Assembly: GCA_050942875.1 (NCBI GenBank)
Contig: JBMNOD010000008.1
Coordinates: 3,468-67,467, forward strand
From: JAAZAI01 sp050942875
Lineage (GTDB): Bacteria > Verrucomicrobiota > Kiritimatiellia > RFP12 > UBA3636
Reading direction: 5' to 3'
Length of the DNA stretch: 64,000 nucleotides
Shown: positions 41,995 to 51,481 of the stretch, one piece after another
Numbering within the stretch: position 1 is the stretch's first letter
How the letters are laid out: every line of letters starts with the position of its first letter
The notes under the pieces: generated by a model
What the model was told of the DNA's origin: nothing
The model's input: only the letters and a program-made list of their open reading frames with translations
Database searches by the model: none
Translations under genes and position numbers: made by a program

Positions 41995-44109
41995 TCAACC
42001 GCTCTGATGCGTTGTAAATGCGGGTCGTTGCGGATGGGGAAGGATCAGCGCGGCGGGGGAGTCCGGCGGGAAGGCGAAGTCGCCCCGGCTCGGATCCACG
42101 AATCCGGGATTCTCGAAGCGGGACGTGCGATCATGTCCCAGCGCGCGCCACCCGTCCCAGTCGCGCGGTTGATCCTTCCCCAATTCCGCGAAGACCCCGG
42201 ACGCTCCCGAAACGTCCCAGAAGAGGTTGTTCTCGCTGTAGAACTGCTCGGGTTCCATCGCGCCGTCCACGACCTGCCTGAAAAACGGCCGCCCGTCCTG
42301 CACGACGATGTTGCCGAAGAACACGAGGTTCATCGCGTAGTTTTCGCCAGGCAAGGCGTAGCCCGTCTTCCGCGAGCGGCCGGCGGTGACGGCGACGCCG
42401 CAGCCGGCGTTGAAGGCGAAGATGTTGTGGCGGACGATGTTTTCGCGGCCGTAATGCTGGTGGAAGCCTTCGCTGGAGCAGTTCCGGCAGACGTTGCGTT
42501 CGATGACGATGTGCGCGCTGCCCTCGTCGGTGTAGACGCCCCATCCGCCGTAGTAGCGGCATGTGACGTCGGCGATCACGTTGCCGTAGACGCGCGTGCC
42601 GGGCTGGACGCCCAGCAGGTAGATGCCGCCCATGTCGCTGATGACGCCTTTCCCGAGATCGTGGATGCGGTTGTGTCCGATCCGGTTTTCCCGCGTGACG
42701 CTTTCGCCATACCCCCAGTTCCAGCCGCAGGAGATTCCGGAATAGAAGAGGTCGTGGATGTGATTGCGCTCGATCAGATTGCCGAAGGCGTGCGTGACGA
42801 GGACGCCGATGGCGCTGAAGTGAATCGCGCCGCAATCGTGGATGTGGTTGTTGGCGACGCGGTTGAGCGAGGTGAGCAGACTGGGCGCCTGCCGGGCCTC
42901 CTCCGCGTCCGCTCCGCCGATGCGCAGGCCGCCGCCCCCGAGATCGTGCAGATGGTTTCCGTCGACGACGACGCCTGTGCAGCCCGCGCCGATTTCGATG
43001 GCGTACCAGCCGGAGTGCGCGACGGTGCATTCGACGAAGGCGCAATGGCGCGCACCGTGCATGAAGAGGGTTCCCGGCAGATGGACGGCCCCCTGCGGCG
43101 CGCCGCCCAGCGGCTTGTCCTCCGCGCGCCAGTCCCCGCGAAACGCGAAGTTGCGCCGGACGGGCGCGGTGGCGTCCTTGAAGTCGTAGACGCACCCGAT
43201 TGCGGGGGCGCCGGCGCCGCCGTGGCGGAACGTCAGGCCCTCGAAGCGGATCCATTCCACGTAGGCGTTCCGCTCCGGTGCGCCGTCGAATCGCAGCAGG
43301 CATCCGAGACCTGGAACGACGGCCTCCGCCGTCTCCATGTCTTCGTCCGCCTCCGGCACGTAGTAGAGGCGACCTTCCCGGACGGAGTGGAAATACTCTC
43401 CGGGCTCCGAAAGCGCCTCGCCGACGTTCTCCAGCCGGTATTCCGTGTCCGCGGGATCCATGAGGAAGCGCGACCGGCGCGTGGAGACGAAACAACGCGT
43501 CCGGTGATCGTAGGATTCCAACGGCAGCGTCTCCTCGATCCACTTGTGAGTGACGACGGCTTCGATCGCCTCCGGTTCGGCGACGGATTCGGGGAAGCCG
43601 CCGGGCGGCACGTTGAAGCGGTCCGATCCCGCGAAGAGCTCCCGGGCCGGCGGTTCGGGCGATGCAATTCGGAGAAAGCCGCTTTTGGGCAGGCAGGCCC
43701 GTTTCCTCCGACGTTGGTTGACGAAGAGCTGGTTCACGGGGCCGAGGGCGATCGCCGCGGCGGGAAGAGGGGCGGTCCAGACGGTTCGCCCGTGGAACGT
43801 GCAGGGACGCCAGCCCGCGATTCGAATCCCGCCGTCGAAGACGGGCGTCTCGCCCGGAACGGCCTTGAACGTCACGGGGCCGGAATGCTCAGGGGTGACG
43901 ACGACGGTTTCCCGCAGGGGATAGACGCCGCCATGCACCCAGACCGTCAGAGGGCCGTCCAGGGACGCGGTCCGCTTGAGCAGGCGGATGCGATCCAGCG
44001 CGCCGGAGAGAGAGGCCAGCGGGGCGTCGGCCGAACCAGAACGTTTCGGGTCGTCGAGACCGTCCGGCGACAGGTGCAGTTCGTTGACGGAAGTGTGTTT
44101 CGAGATCAT
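41995..44109 (-). CDS. Right-handed parallel beta-helix protein
   Basis: 704 aa, no signal peptide, probably cytoplasmic. The start has the typical opening HLSPDGLDDPKRSGSADAPL then LTVWVHGGVYPL. A long series of beta-helix coils follows with NHIHDLG-, NRIGHNRIHDLG- and RNVCRNCSSEGF-type asparagine ladders (GGGGLRIGG, GVISDMGGIYLLG). Such proteins cleave or bind polysaccharides. ATG 44109 has AAGGAGG 8 nt upstream; the open frame reaches 44178 but overlaps the gene before. Last gene of the long minus-strand set. Confidence 0.78.
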   Translation of the reverse strand: MISKHTSVNELHLSPDGLDDPKRSGSADAPLASLSGALDRIRLLKRTASLDGPLTVWVHGGVYPLRETVVVTPEHSGPVTFKAVPGETPVFDGGIRIAGWRPCTFHGRTVWTAPLPAAAIALGPVNQLFVNQRRRKRACLPKSGFLRIASPEPPARELFAGSDRFNVPPGGFPESVAEPEAIEAVVTHKWIEETLPLESYDHRTRCFVSTRRSRFLMDPADTEYRLENVGEALSEPGEYFHSVREGRLYYVPEADEDMETAEAVVPGLGCLLRFDGAPERNAYVEWIRFEGLTFRHGGAGAPAIGCVYDFKDATAPVRRNFAFRGDWRAEDKPLGGAPQGAVHLPGTLFMHGARHCAFVECTVAHSGWYAIEIGAGCTGVVVDGNHLHDLGGGGLRIGGADAEEARQAPSLLTSLNRVANNHIHDCGAIHFSAIGVLVTHAFGNLIERNHIHDLFYSGISCGWNWGYGESVTRENRIGHNRIHDLGKGVISDMGGIYLLGVQPGTRVYGNVIADVTCRYYGGWGVYTDEGSAHIVIERNVCRNCSSEGFHQHYGRENIVRHNIFAFNAGCGVAVTAGRSRKTGYALPGENYAMNLVFFGNIVVQDGRPFFRQVVDGAMEPEQFYSENNLFWDVSGASGVFAELGKDQPRDWDGWRALGHDRTSRFENPGFVDPSRGDFAFPPDSPAALILPHPQRPAFTTHQSG

Positions 44110-44128
44110 GGATGAGCCTCCTTGCCTT

Positions 44129-45526
44129 TCATTCCAACCCTTCGACAGTCCCCTTGCAATCCCCTGAAAACTCGACAAGGGGGAGATCTTCGTCGGCGCA
44201 GACGTTTCGGACGGCCACGTTTCTCAGATCGCACTCGCGGAACCGGAAGCGCGCGCCGCCGGAAGCCGAAACCGGGCCCGACGCGGTGACATAGACGTTT
44301 TCAAACAGGACGTTCTCGGCGATCGTCGGGCAGCGGCTCGACTTGAGGCGGCATGCGTCGATCTCGTCCTGTCGTGAAGGCAGGAAGATGAAAGGCTGGT
44401 GGTCCACGTCGAACCCGCCACAGACATAGACATGCTGGCCGTCCTCCAGAAGATGGATGTTCCGCGCCGTCAGGTTCTTGATGCTCCCGCATGTGATGAT
44501 TGCCGTCAAGGCGCGGGTGAACAGGTTCTCGATGTGGATGTTGAAGATCTCGCCATGGCGCAGGCGGCATTCGGGATCGTTCCGGTAGTAGACCGTGCAG
44601 GTGTCGCCGATTCGGATGGCCATCTGCGTCTTGTTCTCGAACCCGGGCCGGCTGATTTCGAAAATGTCCCGCATGACGACGTTGTAGATGCGGTGTCCGA
44701 AATGGTTCAGCAACCGGATGATCGCGCACATGTTCGTCACGCCGCGCACGTCCTCGATGGCGATGTCGTGAATGTCGGTCGACAGGCCGTCCACGCGTTG
44801 CTTGACCTCGAAGTGTTCGCTTTTCAGGGCGGTCAGGGCGATCAGGTCGTCGCCCGTCTCGCCGGAAATCCCGCGAATGCCGATGTGGGCGCATCCGACC
44901 CGCAAATCGATGCCGTCCTGATTGCGCCAGGGCGCACGGCTGTCGAGGGCGTGCCGCGTGAGCTCGAAGCGGATGCGCTCAATGCGGCCATGTTCGCAGT
45001 ACATGAGCGCAATCGCCCACCAGCGTTGATCGACGATGCGCAGGTTCTCGATTGTGAAATCCTCGACATTGTGCAGGTAGATGGTCAGGTTTTCGGAAAT
45101 GTGCGGGAATCCGTCCTTGTCCGAGGTGAACTCCGAAAGCCCGTTGGGCTCTCCGCCGTCCAACACGGCCTCCCCGATCCCGATGATCCGGATGCCCCGC
45201 TGCCGTCCGGCCGGGCTGTTGCCCTCCGGCGTGAGCGCGTTGCTGTTGCGCATCATCTGGCAGATCACGCCATCCGCCATGCGCAGATGCGCATGATCCA
45301 GAACGAGCGTGACATGGGAAGGCAGCAGAAGGGTGCGCGAGAGGGTCCACACGGACGCGCCGGTGCGTGCGTTCATCGAGGGGACGCGCGCCGTTCGGAC
45401 GCCCGACCGGACGGCGTCGTCGATTGCGCGCTGGATCATCTCCGCATCGTCCGCCGCGTCGGCAAAGTCGTTCGCGGACACCCAGGCCGAATCCGACGTT
45501 TCGTTTCGTTTGATCGAATGCATCAT
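44129..45526 (-). CDS. GH28-like pectinase-fold protein (parallel beta-helix)
   Basis: 465 aa, no signal peptide. An N-terminal pectate-lyase-superfamily start (DDAEMIQRAIDDAVRSG) is followed by NQDGIDLRVGCAHIGIRGI and SGETGDDLIAL, corresponding to the NTD and DD motifs of polygalacturonase-type enzymes. The usual GHG and RIK motifs are not clear, so substrate and activity may differ. AAAGGAAA precedes the ATG. It lies 19 bp upstream of the other beta-helix gene; both are likely co-transcribed and may act in the cytoplasm on imported oligosaccharides. Confidence 0.72.
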   Translation of the reverse strand: MMHSIKRNETSDSAWVSANDFADAADDAEMIQRAIDDAVRSGVRTARVPSMNARTGASVWTLSRTLLLPSHVTLVLDHAHLRMADGVICQMMRNSNALTPEGNSPAGRQRGIRIIGIGEAVLDGGEPNGLSEFTSDKDGFPHISENLTIYLHNVEDFTIENLRIVDQRWWAIALMYCEHGRIERIRFELTRHALDSRAPWRNQDGIDLRVGCAHIGIRGISGETGDDLIALTALKSEHFEVKQRVDGLSTDIHDIAIEDVRGVTNMCAIIRLLNHFGHRIYNVVMRDIFEISRPGFENKTQMAIRIGDTCTVYYRNDPECRLRHGEIFNIHIENLFTRALTAIITCGSIKNLTARNIHLLEDGQHVYVCGGFDVDHQPFIFLPSRQDEIDACRLKSSRCPTIAENVLFENVYVTASGPVSASGGARFRFRECDLRNVAVRNVCADEDLPLVEFSGDCKGTVEGLE

Positions 45527-45570
45527 CGTTTTCCTTTCAGATTTTGAATCGTCTCATGTGTTTGACGGCT

Positions 45571-48500
45571 TCAGTCGTCAGCATGCGGCCCCTCTTCTTC
45601 CTGCCGAATCACCTCGATCGCGTTCGCCATCTTCACGGTGGTGTCGCTCCCCGGCTCGACGATGTACCGGATGTCGAGCGTGCCGTCCTCCACCTTCACG
45701 TTCTCGAAGGTCTTGACCACGACCCGGGTGAAATCGCCGTCGCAGGCGGCCACGACGTCGAAGGCCTCCAGCACGGGCCGGCCTTCGATCTCGACGCTGA
45801 AAACATAGACGCCGGGTTTGAACGAGCGTTCATAGCCGGTCTTGAGATAGAGCTTCACGGTGTAGGTCCCCGGCGCCACTTCGAACCGGTAGGCGTCGAA
45901 GTTGTAGGACTCGGAGACGAACAGCTCGGCGTCCTCGTGATCGACGCCGTCGATCTTCCGGTTCACGCTCTGGGTGGGCCCCACGTGTCCGTACCCGCCC
46001 TTGGCGAAAGGCTGGTCGGGGAAGAAGAGCAGGCCGCGCCTCGTGCGGAGGAACTCGGTCGAACCGCAGTTCACGGCATGATGGCCGCGGCGGATCATCT
46101 CCGCCTGCTCGGCGAAGCTGGCGACGTTCTTCGCCTTGTCGAGCGCCTCGCGGACGGCCGCCGAGAACAGCGCCCGGTGCAGTTCCGCGAAGCGGTTTTC
46201 GGAAAGCAGCGCCTCCATCGTCCCGAGCGCCGCCTCCGCCTCGTCGCAGGCGATGGCGCAGCCGTCCAGCCGCGCGACGGCTTCCTGCACGGCGGCGATC
46301 TGCCGGCGGCAGCAGTCGCGGACGCGGTCGGGGACGACGGTTTCGACCGCGGCCACCTTCAACTCCGGATCCTCCGACTTGAACGACCGCAGCTGGTAGG
46401 CCTTCAGCGCGACGCGGCGATCCGCGATCCGCGATCCGGTTGAAAGATCCTCCAGCGCGGCCTTCCCGGACAGCGTCAGCCGCGCCTCGCAGTCGTCCCA
46501 GAGCATGGACGCCGCGTAGAGGTAGCTTCCGCCCGGGGTGTTGAGCACGCGGACGGTCACGGGGTCCTGCGCGCCGGGCGCGTTCTGGAACGGCAGCGCG
46601 GGCAGGGCGCAATACGCCTGCGCGAACTCGCGCGTCTCGACGTCGCGCCCCCACGTCCCCAGCGGCTGGGCGCCGATCAAAATCCGCTGCGCATCCATCG
46701 CGTAGACGGCGAAGACCAGCTCCTTGAGGAAGTAGCGTCCGAAGGGCTTCACGTCCGCGTTCTGGAAGTAGGAGGCGTAGGTTTCGTTCATCAACGAGCC
46801 GTTGAAGCTCTCGAAATAGAGTCCAAAGCAGTCCACGTAGCCCCGGCCGCCGTCGTTGACGAACGTCGCGGCGAGGGTCGGGTCGTAGAGGCGCTCGTTG
46901 AGATCGTTCATCGGCTTCCCCCAATGCAGCCGGTGGCGATGCTCCGTGCAGAAGCGCATGGGGACGACCTCCACGCGGTCGATGGCCTTGACCGCCTGGA
47001 TCGCGGCCGTCATTTCGTCGGACGCCGGCGTGGCCGTCACGTTCACGTAGAACGCCACGCCGGGATCCACGGCGTCCAGCGCCTTGCGAATCGCCTGGAA
47101 GAGCAAGACGGACTGCTGGATGCGCCAGGCCTCCCATGCCGCCAGACGGGACGGGTCGCAGAGAAACGCCTGGCGCTCCTCCGGCGTTCCGTCGGGGACG
47201 TCGACGCCCGTCTCGCGGGAGAACCGGGCGACGGTGAACGCATCGTAGCCATGGTCGATCGAGGGATGGAACCCGATGTTGTGCGTCGTCATGGCGACGC
47301 CGCCGAACCCCGGCGTCGCGTGGAAGCGCGTCGCCGTCTCCGCGACGTGGCGCGCGATCATGGCCCGGATTTCGGGATGCGCATGGTTGGGCCGCGTGTA
47401 CTGGTTCGGCTGGACCGGCGGATCGCCGATCTTCGTCAGCGTCCAGCCGCGCGCGACGATTTCCCCGGTCCGGTCGGGGAGCATCTTCATCTCGGGCAGC
47501 GTGAAGAGGTTGATGTCGGCGATCGTCATGACGCCCCGCCGCGCCAGCGCCTCGACCATGTACGGGAACGCCTGGGGAGAATAGGGGTAGAGGTCGCCGT
47601 GCCGCGACCCCTGCATGTCGAATCCGTAGCCGTTGTACCGCATGAAGGGGTACTGCCAGGCGTTCTGGCCGGTGTAGTCGAGATAGTCCAGGAGCCGTTC
47701 CGTCATGGCCTGGACGTTCCTGTAGCCTTCGTAGTCCCAGCCCAGGTTCTGGTCGAACGTCTGGTCCTCGTCCCGGTAGCCGAAGCGTCGGCCCGGCAGA
47801 TCGGCGGGCTTCTGGATCTTCAAGGCGGGAAGTCGGGCGTTCTTGATTTCACGGATCCGGAACGCCGCGAGGGCGGCGGGATGGCCGTTGGCCATCGTCC
47901 GGGCCTCGAACAGGTACTTCGCCACGCCGGGATGGAAGAGATAGCGGGTCGTCTGCATCGTGCCGGTCAGCGGATATTCCTCGCCGCTCTGGATGCCGCC
48001 GCCCAGGCGGTCCCGATGGCAGGCGCGCGCGCTCTCGGGATAGAAGTAGAAGCCCATCGAACGCGGCTTGTCGTCCGGCCAGACCATCTCCAGCAGCACC
48101 GGGCGTCCGTCCCGGCACTTCTCGGGGAAGGGGACTTCGAAGGCGAAGCGGTTCATCGGGCGTCCGCCGGCTTCGAGGTAGCGCCCGATGGGCGCGTCGA
48201 CGAACTGGACGCCGCCGGCCGCGAGCACGTCGTCCGCGGACAAGTCCTTCTCGAAAATCACGTCGCCCAATTCGAGATCGTCGTGGCAGGGTTCCATCGC
48301 CGGCCGCGGCGTGTACGCCTGGAGCGGGAACGAGCGCTGCATTCCGGTGGGCGCGCCGTCGTCCAGAAATTCGCACACCACCCGGTAGTCGCCGACCGGA
48401 AGCCCGGCAACGGGAACGCGGAGGGGGACCGGCGCGTCCACGGGCACGTGGAACGCCCTTTCGGCCACGACCTGGTCGTTGGTGTCGGCCACCTTGACCC

Positions 48501-49893
48501 GGAAGTCGAACACGCCCGTCCGGAGAGGCCGTTCCGCCGGGATCGGACGCAGGAAATGGCCGCCCGGCGCGACCTGGATCTCGACGGTCTCTTGCGCATC
48601 CGCGAGAACATGGCTTCGCGACAGCAGCATGTCCACCGGCATGAAGCGGCGGTATTCGTCGTAGACTTCGCCGTTGTCCAGCGGGCGCTTGTAGAGCTTC
48701 ACCTCGTCGAAGGCGGCGTCGGCGGAACGGTTTTGAGAGCCGAAGACCAGCCGCGAGGCCGATTTCAAATCCAGGTTGGTCAGGATCTTGCCGTTGAATC
48801 CGAACGGCTGCGTGTAGGGCTGCCCGTTGAAGAAGAGCTTGCACCAGCCGCCGTCGCTCCAGACCAACGCGACGTGGTTCCAGTCGCCGCGGTGCCAATC
48901 CGCGCGCGAGTCGTGCTTGATCTCCTCGGTGCGCAGGTCGCCCGTCCGCCCGAGCAAGCCCGAGATCCACCACGACATCTGGACGGCGAACCGATAGTCC
49001 CCCTGCTCGTCGACGGCGGCCAGCATCGGGTAATGCGGCATCGTGCCCGTGTAGCGTCCGTCCCAGTCGCTCTTCACCCAGAACATGAGGGTGCCGTGGT
49101 TGGCGGCGAGCCCCGAGATGTCGTATTCCAGCTGCGGACGGAGCCTTGCGCCTTTCTCCGGCCCGCCCACCCAGGCCGCGCGCCCGGCGACGCCGGCGTT
49201 CGTCTGGATGTTCTGGGCCTTCAGCGGCGGGCGGGCGCCCGCCGCCGTCCAGGCGTCGAGGCCGTCGTCGAAGGTCAGCGCGAAGGAGGGGTTCGGATCG
49301 GTCGAGACCGCCTCGGCCCCGGGCAGCGGCTCCCACGCCAGGTCCTTGACCTCGACGTTGTTGTGGTAGCCGTACAGCGACACCTTCTTGAGCGGCAGCA
49401 GATTGCCGGGCAGCATGCCGCGCGGAACGCCGGCGATGTGGATTTCCGCCATTTTCGGCTGGACGTAGAGATCGACGGGCACCCAGTCCGCGTCGGCCGA
49501 GGGGGGGAACCCATCCTTCCCGTCCCGGTTCGAGACCGTCGAAACCCTCGTCTCCCCCTGATGCAGCGCCGCGATGAAGTGACTGCCGTCGTGCGAATAG
49601 AAGTGCGCCCGGAATCCGTCCCCGCCAAACAGTTCCACGCCGAAATGGCCCGGCTTGTCCGAATCCGCCACCCGGCGCATGGCCATGCTGATTTTGACGG
49701 GCGCCGCCAGCTCGACGTCGGCCGAGGCGGAGGCGATGCCCCAATTCACGCCGGGCAAGGCGAGCAGGCCGTTCGCATACGTCGCGGGCGGCTTGAACGC
49801 GTCGATTTCAATCCGCTCGGCGAAAGCGTGTGCCCCACAAGCCATTCCAATTGCCAGAGCCATGAGAATCTTGTGGTTTTTCATCGTTGTCAT
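45571..49893 (-). CDS. Giant secreted protein with LamG, glycosidase-like and malectin domains
   Basis: About 1440 aa. The signal peptide ends near GAHAFA (about residue 25). It is followed by a jelly-roll region, a LamG domain at about 220-415 (GTLMFWVKSDWDG, WNHVALVWSDGGWCKLFFNG), an Ig-like region, a TIM-barrel-like domain at roughly 720-1110 resembling GHL10/GH-like proteins (DADINLFTLPEM-type IADINLFTLPEM, GFGGVAMTTHN, YVNVTATP), a helical part, and a C-terminal malectin-like domain (GTYTVKLYLKTGYERSF). Starts at 49893 and 49884 are both possible; AAGAAGAA abuts the first. Probably a surface glycanase or glycan-binding scaffold. Confidence 0.72.
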   Translation of the reverse strand: MTTMKNHKILMALAIGMACGAHAFAERIEIDAFKPPATYANGLLALPGVNWGIASASADVELAAPVKISMAMRRVADSDKPGHFGVELFGGDGFRAHFYSHDGSHFIAALHQGETRVSTVSNRDGKDGFPPSADADWVPVDLYVQPKMAEIHIAGVPRGMLPGNLLPLKKVSLYGYHNNVEVKDLAWEPLPGAEAVSTDPNPSFALTFDDGLDAWTAAGARPPLKAQNIQTNAGVAGRAAWVGGPEKGARLRPQLEYDISGLAANHGTLMFWVKSDWDGRYTGTMPHYPMLAAVDEQGDYRFAVQMSWWISGLLGRTGDLRTEEIKHDSRADWHRGDWNHVALVWSDGGWCKLFFNGQPYTQPFGFNGKILTNLDLKSASRLVFGSQNRSADAAFDEVKLYKRPLDNGEVYDEYRRFMPVDMLLSRSHVLADAQETVEIQVAPGGHFLRPIPAERPLRTGVFDFRVKVADTNDQVVAERAFHVPVDAPVPLRVPVAGLPVGDYRVVCEFLDDGAPTGMQRSFPLQAYTPRPAMEPCHDDLELGDVIFEKDLSADDVLAAGGVQFVDAPIGRYLEAGGRPMNRFAFEVPFPEKCRDGRPVLLEMVWPDDKPRSMGFYFYPESARACHRDRLGGGIQSGEEYPLTGTMQTTRYLFHPGVAKYLFEARTMANGHPAALAAFRIREIKNARLPALKIQKPADLPGRRFGYRDEDQTFDQNLGWDYEGYRNVQAMTERLLDYLDYTGQNAWQYPFMRYNGYGFDMQGSRHGDLYPYSPQAFPYMVEALARRGVMTIADINLFTLPEMKMLPDRTGEIVARGWTLTKIGDPPVQPNQYTRPNHAHPEIRAMIARHVAETATRFHATPGFGGVAMTTHNIGFHPSIDHGYDAFTVARFSRETGVDVPDGTPEERQAFLCDPSRLAAWEAWRIQQSVLLFQAIRKALDAVDPGVAFYVNVTATPASDEMTAAIQAVKAIDRVEVVPMRFCTEHRHRLHWGKPMNDLNERLYDPTLAATFVNDGGRGYVDCFGLYFESFNGSLMNETYASYFQNADVKPFGRYFLKELVFAVYAMDAQRILIGAQPLGTWGRDVETREFAQAYCALPALPFQNAPGAQDPVTVRVLNTPGGSYLYAASMLWDDCEARLTLSGKAALEDLSTGSRIADRRVALKAYQLRSFKSEDPELKVAAVETVVPDRVRDCCRRQIAAVQEAVARLDGCAIACDEAEAALGTMEALLSENRFAELHRALFSAAVREALDKAKNVASFAEQAEMIRRGHHAVNCGSTEFLRTRRGLLFFPDQPFAKGGYGHVGPTQSVNRKIDGVDHEDAELFVSESYNFDAYRFEVAPGTYTVKLYLKTGYERSFKPGVYVFSVEIEGRPVLEAFDVVAACDGDFTRVVVKTFENVKVEDGTLDIRYIVEPGSDTTVKMANAIEVIRQEEEGPHADD

Positions 49894-49977
49894 TTCTTCT
49901 TGTCCTCGTCTGTTAGGTTTTTGGGGTTTTGGGGGGTTTTGGGGGACAAACCCCAAAGCCGATGCAGGAAACCCGTT

Positions 49978-50715
49978 CTACAAATAATGGATCCGCTCCC
50001 GGTTCTCGGCCAGCAGACGGCGGTTGAAGGCGTCGCCGCCGTCGAGGTTGGCCGACATGAACACGGGCGGCACATGCCCGCGCGCCACGAGCCCCTCCAC
50101 CACCTCGGCGACCAGCGCGTTGGCGATGGCGCAGCCCGTCACGGAGGACAGCGGCGCGACCTTCTGCGCGAATCCGGGAACCTCCACGGCGGCGTCCCCG
50201 TAGGGCGCGCCGTTGTCGATCACCACGTCGCACAGATCCACCAGCTTCTTGCCGGACGGATGGCGCGACGCCACCGCGCGCGTGTAGGCCAGCGCGGTGA
50301 TGCCGACGACCGCGATCCCTTTGTCCCGCGCCCGCAACGCCATGTCGATGACGACGGCGTTGCGCCCGGAGGTCGAGGCGATCAGCAGCACGTCGCCGGA
50401 GACGGCCGGCGACAAGTCGAGCAGCGTGGCCCCAAGCCCGGGCGTCCGCTCCATTTGCGAGGTCGCCGGAAGCGGACGGACCGAGAAGTCCATCCCATGC
50501 GGATAGATCGGGTTGACCAGCATCAGCCCGCCCGTGCGATACACCATCTCCTGGGCGATGATGAACGAATGCGTGGCGCCGAAGGCATACAGCGCCCGGC
50601 CGCGGACCACGGCGTCGATCATGCGCTCCGCCGCCGCGCGAATGGCCGCCGCCTGGGTTTGCTCCACTGCGTCCAGCGCCGCGCGGACCTGGTCGAAATA
50701 CGTTTTTGCAGGCAT
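49978..50715 (-). CDS. SIS-domain phosphosugar-binding protein 1
   Basis: 245 aa. Residues from about 35 form a SIS domain: ALYAFGATHSFIIAQEM (phosphosugar loop), DVLLIASTSGRNAVVIDMAL (second loop with STSG) and GIAVVGITALAY. It resembles UPF0309-type sugar-phosphate isomerase-like proteins with no attached kinase or DNA-binding domain. ATG 50715 is preceded by AGGAGC at 6 nt. Paralogous to the next gene upstream (DxGAPYGDAAV is shared). Likely isomerase, etherase or deaminase on a sugar phosphate made by the adjacent kinase. Confidence 0.78.
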   Translation of the reverse strand: MPAKTYFDQVRAALDAVEQTQAAAIRAAAERMIDAVVRGRALYAFGATHSFIIAQEMVYRTGGLMLVNPIYPHGMDFSVRPLPATSQMERTPGLGATLLDLSPAVSGDVLLIASTSGRNAVVIDMALRARDKGIAVVGITALAYTRAVASRHPSGKKLVDLCDVVIDNGAPYGDAAVEVPGFAQKVAPLSSVTGCAIANALVAEVVEGLVARGHVPPVFMSANLDGGDAFNRRLLAENRERIHYL

Positions 50716-50734
50716 GGTCGGCTCCTGTTTCTTG

Positions 50735-51481
50735 TCAGTAGCCCTGCGCATCGCAACGCGCCTGCGTCGCGGCAAGCGCCGCTTCGCCGCCGTCGCGGTT
50801 CACCGATTGAAACACCGTCGCCGGCGTGCCTCGCGCCGCCATCTTCCGCATGACCCGCTCGAAGATCATCCATCCCGCCATGATCGCCCCGACGCCGGAG
50901 ACCGGCAGCACCTCGGAGTCGTATCCCTCGATCGTCACGGCGGCGTCGCCATACGGCGCGCCGATGTCGATCGCGATGTCGACGGCGTCCTTGAGACGGC
51001 GTCCCGACGGGTGCTGGGGGACGGCCCGTTGGGTATAGGCGAACGAGGTGAATCCGATCACCCGCACCCCCGCGTCGCGGCAGGCCAGCGCCAGCTCCAC
51101 GGGCGCGGGGGTCCGGCCCGAGACCGAGCCCACCAGCATGACGTCCCCCGGCCGGAGCTGCGAAACCCGCACGGCGTGCCGCACGTGCTCCAGATTGACG
51201 TGGACGTCGGGGCTGCCGGCCGGGCGGGGGCGGTCGGCCAGCCGCTTGGGCGGCGCATCGGTGATGGACACGGAGAACCGGAAGTGCCGGAGCGCGGCCA
51301 GCCCGCCGGCGCGTTGCACCCAGTCGTGCTGGTTGCCGTGCCCGACGTCCGCCGTGAACAGCGCATGTCCGCTCAGCATGGCGTCGACCATGAGGTCTGC
51401 GGCGGCGTCCAGCGTTTCGCCCTCGCCGTCGAGATGCGTGGCGACGGCATGGACCGCGTTCAAATAATCATCCTGGTACAT
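50735..51481 (-). CDS. SIS-domain phosphosugar-binding protein 2
   Basis: 248 aa. It has a SIS fold with ALFTADVGHGNQHDWVQRAG, DVMLVGSVSGRTPAPVELAL and GVRVIGFTSFAYT. It shares with its neighbour the segments PSGRRLKDAVDIAIDIGAPYG and NRDGG, so the pair is an old duplication; the catalytic loops differ (GATHS versus DVGHG), suggesting two subunits or two steps. ATG 51481 with AAGGGA upstream overlaps the kinase gene by 14 bp. Confidence 0.76.
   Translation of the reverse strand: MYQDDYLNAVHAVATHLDGEGETLDAAADLMVDAMLSGHALFTADVGHGNQHDWVQRAGGLAALRHFRFSVSITDAPPKRLADRPRPAGSPDVHVNLEHVRHAVRVSQLRPGDVMLVGSVSGRTPAPVELALACRDAGVRVIGFTSFAYTQRAVPQHPSGRRLKDAVDIAIDIGAPYGDAAVTIEGYDSEVLPVSGVGAIMAGWMIFERVMRKMAARGTPATVFQSVNRDGGEAALAATQARCDAQGY

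Noticed and set aside
36324..41998. Long minus-strand open frames (874 and 1056 codons) opposite the ABC operon
   Set aside because: Antisense frames rich in Glu, Asp, Gly and His; the plus strand encodes a clear transporter.
46924..50853. 1309-codon plus-strand open frame
   Set aside because: Antisense to the giant LamG/malectin protein and a SIS gene; no recognisable motif.
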